From the NCBI GenBank assembly GCA_024663395.1, contig JANFAH010000001.1, positions 3,596,001-3,660,000 on the forward strand: a stretch of 64,000 nucleotides of DNA. Reading direction: 5' to 3'. Every line of letters begins with the position of its first letter. Position 1 is the first letter of the stretch. The DNA is from Pisolithus tinctorius. Lineage: Eukaryota > Basidiomycota > Agaricomycetes > Boletales > Pisolithaceae. Below are positions 10,526-22,065 of this stretch, in pieces. The translations under genes and the position numbers were made by a program. The notes under the pieces were generated by a model. That model saw nothing but the letters and a program-made list of their open reading frames with translations, ran no database searches and had not been told where the DNA came from.

Positions 10526-13500
10526 TTCTGTTATCGCTGTATTCTTGGTCTTTCGGTTGCGAAACGCTATTCGACTCAAAGGAACAACTTTTCCCAAGAC
10601 ACTTGCATACTTTTTTTTTTCTTCGCTCCAAAAACTGACTATATGAACAGTGCTAACCCCCATAGTATACTATACCCGCCTCGTCATCTTTTGGTTAATC
10701 CTGGACTGATCATGTGTCTGTCGCCTGTTGCTACGTATGCTGTTTTGTAGGTATGGCGGCTCGTTGTTAGACACCCTTTAGTTTACTCCCAAGTCATGAA
10801 CACTGTCGCTGCTACCCATCAGAACTCGCACCCTGAGACGTCCTTGCATATAAGTATGGGTGTTATTTTCGAAGACCACTTTGGTCCACACACCTAATGA
10901 CTTCACTGCACGTCACGGATGTCCGAGTAATACCTACAACGCGGACCCCTATTATGGCTCCATCGTCTTGACTGGGTGTCATTCAGGTGTTCTTGCAACT
11001 CTCGCGTAGATACCTTCTATAGTCCGACGTGTACGAGAAGCCTGCCACCTCAAGTACCTAGGATAGCGGGAAGTTTGTACTACTGGTTAAGATGGAGATA
11101 CATACTATGTAGTTCAATTCAGGAGGAAAGTCGGTTTATCAGAAGAATAATTTACATTATCGTAAACGCAACGCTCGGCGGCGCAGATATGATTCCCCGT
11201 TCCCTGAGTGGTAGCCTGGGGTAGGAGTAGGGATGGAGTCGCATCAGTTTCGACGAGATTTCCTTGTACAGGACGGAATAATACTATACGGCATTTGAGA
11301 GGAGGTAAGACACCCCACTCCCCATTCGCTGTGCGTTAGATGAATCATTTCAGAAGCCGCGAATTCGTGATTCTTCCGGACCAGGTTCTTACTTCCTGAT
11401 CGTCGTACATAAAAAGAAAGAGGTCTATGAGTACGCTGCGATATCAATAGATGATTTGTTATGATGTTAGTTACTAAATGGCATAAATGATGAACTGCTT
11501 ACAGTGTCAGTGGTCCTATCTGACTTCAACTCGCGAAGGGCCATCGAGTAGGGATTAAAACCCTCGATACAAATTCTCTTCCGTGGCATCACATCATTTC
11601 CCATTATTTGGTTCATCTGACACTGCAACGATCGATGTGCACATTACCGTAGCAACCCTACCAGTCTACCTGAGTTTACAGCAATGTTATCTCGCCCATT
11701 CCGACGACGGGATATTGGATCCGAACGGGCTTCTTGGTTGGTCTGACCCCAGCTGTGCCTGTGGTTTTCGTGGAGCGGGCAGTGCCGGCTAACCGGCACG
11801 AGTACAAGAGCCTTACAATGAGCTGCACGACTAGAATTCTTTGCACAGTCATGACTCGGGAGATGCTGCATGTCGGTTTGGAATGCACGTTGTTCCGCAG
11901 CATGCAACAGCATTCCTTGCGACAAGGCTAAATATTTTATTCGCCCAAACAGGGTCCGACGGGGTTCCGGTGAAGCAGCCCAGCAAGCTAGGACGTTTCA
12001 ATGAACAACTCGCGGTGGACGGAACTCATGATTTTGGCGGAAAGAATTTTTGCCATCTGGAAACGAAAACGCGGGAAATTATGAGCATATTGTTCAGTTG
12101 GCACCCTGCCACACCCGCGTGATTTACCACATCCAAACCTTGGTCCTGGGTAAGTGAGAAGCTCTACGGTGAGCCGTGTAAATGTGGTGGTTAGGTTGGG
12201 CACCACAGTGACTTCCTCGTTCATTTCCGCTGGCCCCTTGCCTCCCAAGAAAGCATCGCATAGCTTCAAGTAGTATGGTTTTGCAAGCCAGCCAAGTCTC
12301 AGGAACACGGCAATTCCTAATAGGCCCAGGTTGTACGTGTTCCCGTCGCGTTGTGTTGGTCCCGTAGAGGTGTAGTGCAGGAGGCAGGCTTTGGTTCCCG
12401 TGGCGGAAAGCCACTTTCCACTTCTATCTTCAAAGCCGTAACGAGGAGCTCCGAGAGACGGGGTTTACAGACGTACGTGAAGATGGTCGTTGCATTCCTC
12501 CACTCCTTCCAGATGGCGAAATTCCTCCGATCGCATGTTGTGATTGGCCCAGCACCCTTCTGCCGTGGAGGCGAGGGGGGAATCATAACCGAAGGCGAGC
12601 GTTTAGCTGAATGGCCCATCACGAATCCATTTGAACACGGAAAAACAGGCTAGTGCTGACTGCTGACAGGTACATATACTGCCAACGACTGCCACTGAAA
12701 TAGCTGACTTGTGAAATTTTCATGTTGCCTGCATGGTTAGCTTCAACCCCCAGAAAACCACGAGATGTACGAACGCATCAGTAGTTCTTACGCAAAATGA
12801 CCCAGGTAGGTCAACATACCAGTACTACGAAGTCACGACGGTGACCTCCTAGGCGCTCTAATTTGTGTGTGGGGGCAAGCATGAGTATGACAAACGGCTG
12901 GTTTGAACTTCTGTGCATACAAAAGTGACAACTTCGCCAGTACTATTAACCCTTCATTATCGCCAGAAGTCCACCACACTTCATCCTACGCAACCACCGG
13001 TTATGAGCTTCTCCCGTTGTTAACGGTCCACTTCCGGAGCTTCGCAGGAAGACGCAAGGGATATCTTCCGGTGTGGATATTGATATTTCACATACGGGGT
13101 TGGGTTCTTGCAAGGCCCTGCGACAACAAGGAGCCAAATAATTTTATAGCCGGTTGAGACTCATTCGCAGACCATCACTGCATGCTGGAGATTCAAGTCC
13201 ACTGGTCCTGCAAGATGGAGCAGGCAGCCGTTTTCCTATAAGGGAACCCTGACACCTGCGAACGGGGGCGAGCATACCTACTTTCACTCTGTTTCGCCCT
13301 GCAATGCACATCGTGTACACCGCAGTCTGCCGATGCGTGCAATGGCGGCACGTCGCACTGTCTGCTACCCACAATTTTTTCCATATCGGGTTGTGATGCA
13401 GTGGGGTCCCAGAGTCTCAATCTGATATCGCTGCTAATTGTCCTTCAACCACGTGATTGATGCCGTGCGGTCTGCGGCAAGTCTTTTCACATTAGTTTAC

Positions 13501-13577
13501 GTCTATTAGACGACAAACTATCTAAGTTCACGCGATGCGACGGCTGGGCGGTGCAAGGGTAGGGCTACTAGTCGCAT
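10526..13577. other. 3-kb interval without a recognisable gene
   Basis: Both strands hold short ORFs only (up to about 106 codons, e.g. minus 12308-11988 and 12622-12317). None shows a domain, and neighbouring pieces do not join through convincing introns. T-rich stretches near 10610 follow the upstream gene. Could hold decayed sequence or a non-coding locus. Confidence 0.45.
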
Positions 13578-14816
13578 TTACTCGGTTGCGTCCCAGGGCA
13601 GATGACCCTGGTATATTGACCTAGGGTCGCTGGGGCACCAATCTAGTAGGCCACGCAACTCTGGTGCGGAGGTGTGATACGGGTGAAAGCGTAGGAACGG
13701 GTTCCTTGCCCGCCGCTTAGCGAGCAGGAAGTCGTGGCAACCATACAGGTCGGCAGTGTAGGGCTTGTAACCATTCTGAAACTGGAGAGCAATCCAACGA
13801 AATTCACAGATAGCGCGACCACGAATCAGAGTACACTATACATCCACGTGGGTGTGAGCTCACCTCGCCTTCCCGAGCCCTCGTGGAATCCCCGCCGCCC
13901 TCGTGAGGTTCCAGTCCGACATATTGAAAGAGTCGCGCTGGAAATTGGATGGCAGCTCGGTGAAGCTCCTCGAAACGTCGTCGTTTCATCTCATAACCTA
14001 CAACCGTTACCCGAGATGGGTATCGACCAGTAACTTCGTGAAAACGAGCGAGGGAAAATAGCAAATTTTGGTACGAATCAAGAGCGTAGGTTTCGGTAGT
14101 TGCGCGAGGAAAGGGTGGGAGGGCTGAGGATAAAAGGGAGTGGTTTTTGAACAGGCCCAGACTGAGAGCCAACCGCATGTACGACTCCGCCTCTGTGGTG
14201 GTCGACAACAATCTGGTCTGACCGCTGTAACATGGATCAACTTGTGTCTGTTAAGAAAAGTCGACGAACTGACCCACTGAAAATCAACAAGGAGCTTTCA
14301 TCTTCTACAGCAAGAGCTACCCTAGACATAAGGTGCCTGAGTAACAGAGGAAGGTGAATGACAAGGCCGGGCATACGCTTGTTTGATATGATCAGTGATT
14401 GCCAGTACATGACCATTATCCTTCTGGTAGTCCTCTAATGTCCAGTATTCCTCGTTCAAGGCATGCTCTGGTCTCGACCCCGCCCAAATGGCATGGCCGG
14501 GGACAATTATGAGATGGTCGAGACCCTTCAGAGTCTCATTGCGCTCTATCGTAGCAAGGATGCTTGACGGATATACATCAGAAAACACTGCTGAGGTCGA
14601 CGAAAATATGAACGAGAGGTTATAGAGGAAAGATAGAGAAGCGAACACAGTCAGCAGCCAGACGCCAAGATTCGTGAGCCGCGAGCGCGCACGGAGGTAG
14701 CGAAGTGTCGCCCGTATATCAGCGACTGACGGGGGGAGAAGGCGACGTGTTTCTCGTCGGTAAACGGCAACCCTGGCTGCTGAATGGGGTGAGGTCAAAG
14801 CTGGCAAGGGGAGCAT
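13578..14816 (-). CDS. DUF218 (YdcF-like) single-pass membrane protein
   Basis: Four exons (14816-14377, 14321-14274, 14224-13864, 13781-13578) give 350 aa. A hydrophobic segment at residues about 50-72 (GVWLLTVFASLSFLYNLSFI) is a signal anchor. The DUF218 fold follows: LDHLIIVPGHAIWAG, VLAITDHIKQA, then across introns LLIFSGGQTR, TEAESYM, the block ALDSYQNLLFSLARFHEVTG, and VTVVGYEMKRRRFEELH. The C-terminal exon ends NPFLRFHPYHTSAPELRGLL. The fungal members of this family are uncharacterised; bacterial YdcF binds S-adenosylmethionine and ElyC affects envelope precursors, so function here is unknown. The tiny 48-nt second exon is supported by exact rebuilding of the GGQTR motif. Confidence 0.85.
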
Positions 14817-16157
14817 GATTTGACTGGGACGCTTGTCATTCCACGTGCGAACCCCAGCGCGATACATTGATTGAGCCAAGAAAGGAAGGCGTCGTGGATC
14901 GTTTTGATGGTGTCTGCGCCCCTGCCACAACACGTACTTAGTGTGCGGACAACATACCAGCAGCTCACCCCTCCGATGTTCACAATTAACCCTGAAGCCC
15001 ATTCTTTGCCTCCGTGGTTTGTGTTTTTTTCTTCTTCTCCAGTCCCCAGGTGTTTCCGTCTAAGCTTGCCTGCAAACCACCCAACCACGTTACAGATCAT
15101 AATGAACGCTGGGACATATGGCAACCGTTTGACTGTTCACCGCAAGTGAGTATTCCATTGCATGTCCTTCTGGAAGGCATTAAGATGCTCGAGTTGTCTC
15201 CGATCAAGAACTGCTGTTCGTTATCTTCTTTCAACATTTCACAGATGCAATGTGCTTTCCTCAGCACGGTATCTGGCGTTGGCGAAGTAATTGCCTTGGT
15301 GTTGTGTCCACTTATGCGACACCAAATGTATTGCCCCACTGTTTTACGCCTTGCCGTGGAAATGAATACGGGGCACCCAGTCTTCACACGCGAGTACTAC
15401 TGGCATTTCGAGCAGGCAGGTTGCGACATTGGCCAGGCGTTCATTAAACTGCGGCTCCTTCCATTATACTTTATCCCTCAAGAGGAAGCTAGTGAGACAA
15501 GGCAAACTGAAGTGACATGCGAATTCCGGTTGTGTTTACTTGCGGTTCGCGTCGTGTTTCCCCTGACAAAAGCGGTGACAATTGATTATATATGGAGACA
15601 TGGCCAGTGCAAAAGACGGTTCAGGTGTACACTACGATGAGATACTGATTTCGGAAAGGTCTCGAGCATAATCGGCTGTCTACATGATTCATGCCTATAC
15701 CAACTTCAACAGCCCTGCGGGTGTCAGGGTCCACTGAGCGTGCCCTCCTATGACGAATAAGGGTGATAACTGCACGAGAAGTGACGTCGCTCAGCGTGAG
15801 ATATGCTTGTGATTCAGGAATTTACCTAAGGCTCATGCAAAATCCGTACTTGTGACCTGACGGCGCATGACGTTGTACCCATTCCAGCGAATGACATCCG
15901 TTAAACATTCCGATCGGTAAGATCGTGATGTCTGAGCGTCTAGGGAAAGCTGTAAGCGGAATGGATGAAAGCGTTCCTCGCAGAGCACTTGCCACCCTCA
16001 ACATGACGAGAGGAAGGGTCACTCATTGCCATCCGTACCATTTCGGACGGAACAGCCCAATGGTTGGTGTAGTCGATCGCTACCCGCGGCTGGTTAGTTG
16101 TTGGGCAGCGGTAGGGCTTCTCGCCTGGTCAGGGTCAAGCAAAGCGTAAACACTAAA
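14817..16157. other. intergenic, no recognisable gene
   Basis: Between two minus-strand genes. The longest open frame, 15014-15640 plus (208 codons), has no motif, uneven composition and overlaps the DUF218 promoter; I do not call it. Confidence 0.45.
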
Positions 16158-17700
16158 TTATTCGCGACACGTACAAAATGCGTCCCCAGCACCTTTTGCC
16201 GGATAATTGTATTGAGGTGGAGAACTAACCAATCCTTCGCACGAAGTACGCCACATCCCTCCGCTGCCGTAAGGACTGGCTGGTTTGGTGCGGTTTCGGG
16301 TGTACTCCGAAGAATCTACGTGGCCTGCAAAAAAAATGTTAAACACAACGAAATGCACATAAAATTCTTGTGTGGCTTACGGTAGTGTTGATGTTCTGAG
16401 AGAGCTTGATAACAAACGTCTATAGCAGTTGTGTATTGGGGTATATAATTATCTTCTGTGTAACATTGGCGTTGCGAGTGATCGGCGGAGGAAGGTACTT
16501 GCTGACTAGATGTCGGAGGGTAGAGCAGCGTGTCGGTGTGATGCGGGCGTTGTACTCCCACGGCTTGAGATGCAAATGGCAAGGACTCCTCCGTAGAAGA
16601 CGATAATAGTGGTGTATGTGGGAGGCAACCTTCGCGTGTACTGTTGTCACCGACAGATACGGTATTATATCCGGGAATTTCACTAGGAAGAAACGGCTCG
16701 AAGACCTCATTACTAGAGTAGAACGTATTAATTTGGGTTTGAACAGCTGCTGGATCGGAGGGAGGCGATAGACCAATGTCGCCAGTCGACGATATTGTCT
16801 CCGATGGTGGTGAGGGAGACGACCCATCACTATAAAAGCCAAGCTCTTCGGGTTGGTTCTCCAAGTGACCCGATGCTGACGCATTCCAATTGTAAGAACA
16901 CTGACCCTGACGGTCTGGCGGAACATTTGGATGCGGGGATGTGGGATGCGACGCAACAGGGGAGGGGGGCCGCAGGGAAATTAGCGGTCCAGCAATCTTC
17001 GACCCCGGCCCGTTTATGGGATGGGCAAGGTGCTCGGGTACGGCGGCCGGTGCGGCCGTCATCTTTGCCACTGCTGACGACCTGGGTGCACGAATAACGA
17101 ACACGCATCCCTTGCCACGTGCCTGACATTTGCTGCATGGCTGCTGTAAATCACACTTTACTTTGGAGTTAGCACAGGCTTGACAAGACCGCCGCCTCGT
17201 GCGGTTGGCATGGGATCTAGAATCATATCATAAGAGCAAAAGAGGACGAGATCCTTGCAAAGCACTCACGGGTCTCCGCATGTTTTTTTATGCCTCGTCA
17301 GTAGGTCACTGCGCGTGAACTGCGCCTCACAGGTCTGAAAAGAGTGTCAACCACATCATGTAGAAAAATAATTTTTTTCGAGGGCGCACATCGCAACGAT
17401 GCAGCCTCTCACCCGTGTCTGGCAGTCATAAATGGCGGGTCAGTTTATGACGGCCAATTAATATCGATATGCAGGCTTACGGGTGCGCAGGTGCCGGTTA
17501 AGGTGGGTCGTACGGGTGAACTTTGCTGGACACTGAGGGCAAAGCTTTGTCTGGGGGAGAATTGGAATATTTCCCTTGTGCGAGCGCATCTTGGACACTG
17601 TGCCATCCTTGCGATACTCGACTACAGTCGTGGGGGGAGATGGTCCAGAGGAGCTACCAGGATCTGTAGAATGGCGAGTAATCAATCCACCGTAGGCCAT
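16158..17700 (-). CDS. transcription factor with two C2H2-type fingers and a Zn2Cys6 cluster
   Basis: A nuclear DNA-binding protein of 438 aa in five exons (17700-17481, 17418-17390, 17334-17270, 17216-16381, 16324-16158). Finger 1 spans residues 54-74 (CX2C-X12-HX3H). Finger 2 spans 82-102 (CX2C-X12-HX3C). A fungal binuclear zinc cluster lies at 116-142 (CX2CX6CX5CX2CX6C) preceded by the basic stretch RTRRR. The rest is Ser/Pro/Thr-rich and disordered, typical of an activation region; no fungal_trans middle-homology domain is seen. Finger 2 and the cluster are encoded across small exons (29 and 65 nt) joined in phase. Fusions of C2H2 fingers with Zn2Cys6 are known in fungi but the target is unknown. 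Confidence 0.9.
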
Positions 17701-18209
17701 GGTAGATGTTGCAAAGGTTGGGACAGGTCGGAAGTCAGTTAGGGCTCATATTTCAAGTCATGGTGCTTTATACATAGCAATGTCAATCTCCTTTCACTCC
17801 GATGTGACAGACCACTGCGACAAGTAACGACTTATTTTTTCGGCCAATTAACTTAAAATCACTTTCACCTACCAAGAAAGGCAAAGATAAGCTTCTTGAT
17901 AGGAGCGATCGGAGCCAGTTTGGGAGGAATTTGCTGTACAAGACTTTTTTTTTGTCTTGGTGCAATGGAACAAATAACTACCTAGAGCTGTTCGGGGTCC
18001 CCTCCCGCGTGTTGGGTGCCAGTTGAGGCCGTTAGCCGTTTGAACGCGCTGATCGACACACGGCCCTAAGTCACATACGTTCAACGGAGGGACGGAACAC
18101 TCATAGCCATGTCGACGGCACTTTACTCCCTTACGTCCAAGGTATTCAAGCATCGTCAAATTCCAATGTTACATGTTGCAACTTCTCGGCAACGAATGTC
18201 CTCGCCTCT
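17701..18209. other. intergenic, no gene seen
   Basis: Promoter side of the zinc-cluster gene and 3' flank of the HAD hydrolase. Short ORFs only. T/A-rich tract near 17945. Confidence 0.4.
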
Positions 18210-19875
18210 CTATAGCTGTAACACTTGTTCTAAAGCCCACAGGACTGCCTTCTCTACGTTTTCAGCTTCATGAGTCGGCTTGTGCTTAGGTGGACCTTGT
18301 CGTGGGTCGTATACGCCAGTGTTTACTAGGATAGACTTCCACCCTGCAGCATTTGCGCCCGCGATGTCAGATTCCGGGTTGTCTTGCAACAAATCAGCAG
18401 GTTGAAGAACGCGGGGTTAGTGTAATAGCAACCTACCTCCAACCATATATCTGATAGGGCAGTTGCAAATTTGTGAGCATGACACGTAAGGTATCTTGGA
18501 ACTTAAACCGACATTTGCAGTGAGGAATTACCTCCAGCATAACGCCCTAAAACGGTCTCCGAAAACCTATACGTTTGCTCGGTAGGCTTTCCCAACTGGA
18601 CATATGGGTATGTTGTTCCCGTTAAAGCCTACACTAATCTGGTCATCATCCTGCGGTCGACTTTGTTAGTGCTCTCACCTTGAATACAGCCTGGAATGCT
18701 TCCTTGAAGGCACCCTGACCGAGGCGTGGTCGGTCAAATTCTGATTTCCATACCAGGTCTGGGTTGCAGAACACCAGGTCGACAGGCCTTCGCGAGCATT
18801 CTGACATATACGGTGGTGCCCCAATAACACCGCCTGATCTTAGCACGTCACACATTACTTGAATATCTAGAGCCCAATTTCGAGGATCGTGAAACACGAA
18901 AATGGCGCCGATGGGAATTTTGGAAAAATCTGCGGCCTAGGTAGCACATGAGGGTAAAATAAGTGGAAACGTTGATCGGGGAGTCCAGGGAAAGCCTGAC
19001 CTTAGCTGATGTCCGCTCTTCCATCGTCAGATCGTGAAACGGCCATACGCTGTGGCGAGTTGAGAAGCATTAAGAAGACAAACATACGGAGCCTCACGAC
19101 GGGTTCCACGCCAACACATCCAGGGTGTTGTAAACCTGCCTGAAGCCATAGCTGGTGGTCCCGAAAACATCACATTAGCATAACGGCATCATCACAGCGT
19201 CTAGTATTACCCTTCTGCAACATGACGGAGGGTGTCACCTCTGCCACCGAGCACTAGTACCGGGGTGTCCGCGTATTTGTGTACAATGGAGCGCACGACA
19301 GTGTGTGCTTGAATGTACTGTTCGGGCTTGATCTGTACAGTCTCTGCATCATGAGACCCTTGGATTGGATAAGTACTGCCGCGGACCTAACCTGAACCCC
19401 AAGTTGTTCACTCAGTTCGTTGCATCGTGTTACTTCGCTCACGCCACCACCATTGGTCAACTAAGGGAAGATTGAGTTTGATCGATGATGGAGCTGCATG
19501 CAGGTCATACCAAGATATATGGTATCTTTCTGGACAACCAGTATCAGCATGCACGAGTGAAATCAACTGGGGTGAAGGGGAAAACATACATGCCGAATCT
19601 ATTGTTCCCATCAAGGATCGCCAAAGCACGTTTTGCGGCTGGCAATGCACGCTTGCCACGAACCAGAACCCCGTCCTAAAACTGAACGTGAGACAAAGAG
19701 CGAACCTAGACCTTCTGACGGACAATGTCAAACACAAATGCCAGTGATGAGGCGAGACGTTTGAGTCCTGAAGAAGCCGGAAGCTCGAAAACACACGAGA
19801 TGGCATGCCTGGGAACTCACCTGGATAATGTCGTACAAAGGACTTGATTGGAGCTGAGTTGACGTACATGTACAT
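18210..19875 (-). CDS. CECR5-like HAD-superfamily (class IIA) hydrolase
   Basis: Twelve exons, from 19875-19821 to 18382-18210, sum to 341 aa with every phase consistent, including exons of 19, 44 and 14 nt. HAD motif I is FVFDIDGVLVRGKR (D32, D34). The IIA block is IPYILLTNGGGVSE. Further blocks are VLVLGGRGDTLRHVAEGYG, FHDPRNWALDIQV, DLVFCNPDLVWKSEF, LGKPTEQTYRF, and the acidic motif MVGDNPESDIAGANAAGW with WKSILVNTGVY after it. Relatives are mitochondrial proteins (human HDHD5/CECR5, yeast Ykr070w) of unknown substrate. The start at 19875 (or 19869 in the same frame) leaves a short N-terminus with little targeting signal, so an unseen upstream exon is possible. Among the best supported exon chains here. 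Confidence 0.9.
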
Positions 19876-22065
19876 GTTGATAGTTAAGTGAGTGTAAAGT
19901 TAGTTGATAGGTGCTGCACTTAGGTGCCCTTTGCGTGAGAAGTCGGATGCACTGAAGTGAGAAGGCATCAGTCAGTGACAATCCCAACAAGGTGAAATGG
20001 ATACACCTTTTTGTGAGAATGTGAATGGGGTACTTCGGCGGTTTCGTGTCTGTCCAAGCCGGACCCAAAATGATTTGCGCGTGGTCGTTGGCTCACACCA
20101 ATGGTCGGACATTACTACACAGGAAGTGCGGCGTTCATTTGTCCGACTGACTGACGTAAATTACAAGGTGGCACTAGGAGATCAACCTTAGAAGCAAGTC
20201 GGCCTGAAACCAATTGCCTCAAGTACCCACTTCTGTTTCACTCAGACATAAAAAGGTTCGGTGTGATGTGAGACCCTCCTCCCAATAAAAAGTACGTCAG
20301 TGGTGGTAGCGCTATGGTCCGACTACGTGGAGGCCTCCTGTGGGATCCTCACTGCAAGACATTCTCCGGTGCTTCGGGGGTGCTCCTGCCACAGAGTCTC
20401 GAAGTGGCACGCGTATCTTATGAGTACAATGTCTTCCAATCAGTCACTAAACACATGTCTCATTCTGGTGATTCAGGCCCTCGACATTAGTGTCCGGTGG
20501 TAGCGGCACAGCTCCCTGCCACCTCCACAATGCCTGATGCAGGCTGTTGAACGACGAACATTTGCCCGACATGTGGTCGAGACCTTTTCTGAAAGCAGGA
20601 GCTCCGCTTTTACATGTCTTCTACGTACCTGGACATCTCTTTGATTGACATTGGATTCGAGAGCTGGCCCGTTCACAAGCCAGACTTGCTGTAATGATTT
20701 TACAGAACGGACCCCACGCACTGTTGTATTCCCCGCTTGAGTGTAGCGCGTCAATTATCACAGTGCGGCGTCGGTTTGCTGACTTCATGATGAGTCAATA
20801 AATAAGCCGCCCTGTTCCGAGTATAGGTTCACGCACTTTACCTGACCGTGTATCGGCTCATTAGTTTCGCTTCCGAGGTGCTGCCTCTCGCAACATAGGC
20901 AAATAATTTGCGGGTTTCCATGCTTTGAGGTACACTTCAAGGTAGTCCAGTACACACCAAGGGGACTGCATTACGCCCCATGTCACGGTATTTTTCAATT
21001 GTTGGGGCTCGGAACTGCCTAATCTCCTCTAGGCCCACTAGAGACTCGACAGAAGACAGCCGTTCCCTCTCGACCGGAAATACCCTTGGCGAGGAGGCGT
21101 ACAGACGCACGAAATTTAGGAGTCGGCAGGCCAACAGAGGTGATGGTGACGGCTTTCGAGTATCTTCTTCATGTCCGTGGTACAACCCCCGAATCACAGA
21201 CCCAGGTATCATGGAAACCCGGCCCAGAAACTTCTCCAACGTTGTGTGGACATCGCCGTCGGGATGGGGAGTTGAGGTCCCACCCTCTCTGCAAGGGGAG
21301 ACGCTGTGCTTCGAAATTTATCGCGCCGACGGTCGACGACGTTGGGTTAGTGATCCATACACAGGAGATTGGCGGCTTCGTCGGGGAACTTCGGTGATAT
21401 CCATCAAGGGTTGCCCAGTTACGCGAACTTGCTGAAATGCGGGGCGGAGATCAAATCACAGTACTGGGGGTGATCTAGGGTGATCCGTCGAAAGCGCGAA
21501 ACTTAAACCTGGGGCCAATGCGCAGAGAACCGAACCTCACAATTTCATCGACCTGCGAGTATTCTCGTAACGAGAAGAAAATCGCCTTGACTACAGGCAC
21601 CGATTTACTTCGTCTTGACATTCTGATATGTGTAGTGGTGATCTAAGCAGGATAGAAGAAGGTGAAGAACGGAGAAGGACTCGCCACTTCATGGACAAGG
21701 CTAGAACGTACATGTACTAACAGTCCATGTGGTGACAGATGGATCAATCAAGGCTGGTCCAACACTGTCTCTCAGGTTTGCCATTTGGAGGTAATTAAAG
21801 AACGATTACGGCTTGTTTGTAACGGAGAAGGGGATAGTACGATATCTGCTTCACCACGCCCTCGACGTTCAAATTTTCTCCGGCTCGAAGTCACATATCT
21901 CACTCTCCCTTCAGTTCAGACAGCTATCAACACTCTAATAGCAGTTTTCTTTTGTAGTCTGTATCAATATTTTCATCTTCAGAACAACCACAGTGCGCCC
22001 AAGCTGCTTCGCATCTTCCCACCCGTTCCCGGACGTCGCACGAGAAGCGCAGAGAGTGCGAGAGG
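19876..22065. other. 2.2-kb interval, no recognisable gene
   Basis: Short frames on both strands. Minus 21239-20937 (100 codons) has a stretch that could pass for a mitochondrial presequence but nothing after it is recognisable. The right end is the 5' UTR/promoter of the RhoGAP gene. Confidence 0.4.

Noticed and set aside
15014..15640. 208-codon open frame on the plus strand
   Set aside because: No motif, overlaps the start of the DUF218 gene on the other strand, and composition shifts along it; more likely a chance frame.
20937..21239. Minus-strand 100-codon frame like a mitochondrial presequence
   Set aside because: No following domain, no convincing splice partner, and opposite-strand frames are just as long.
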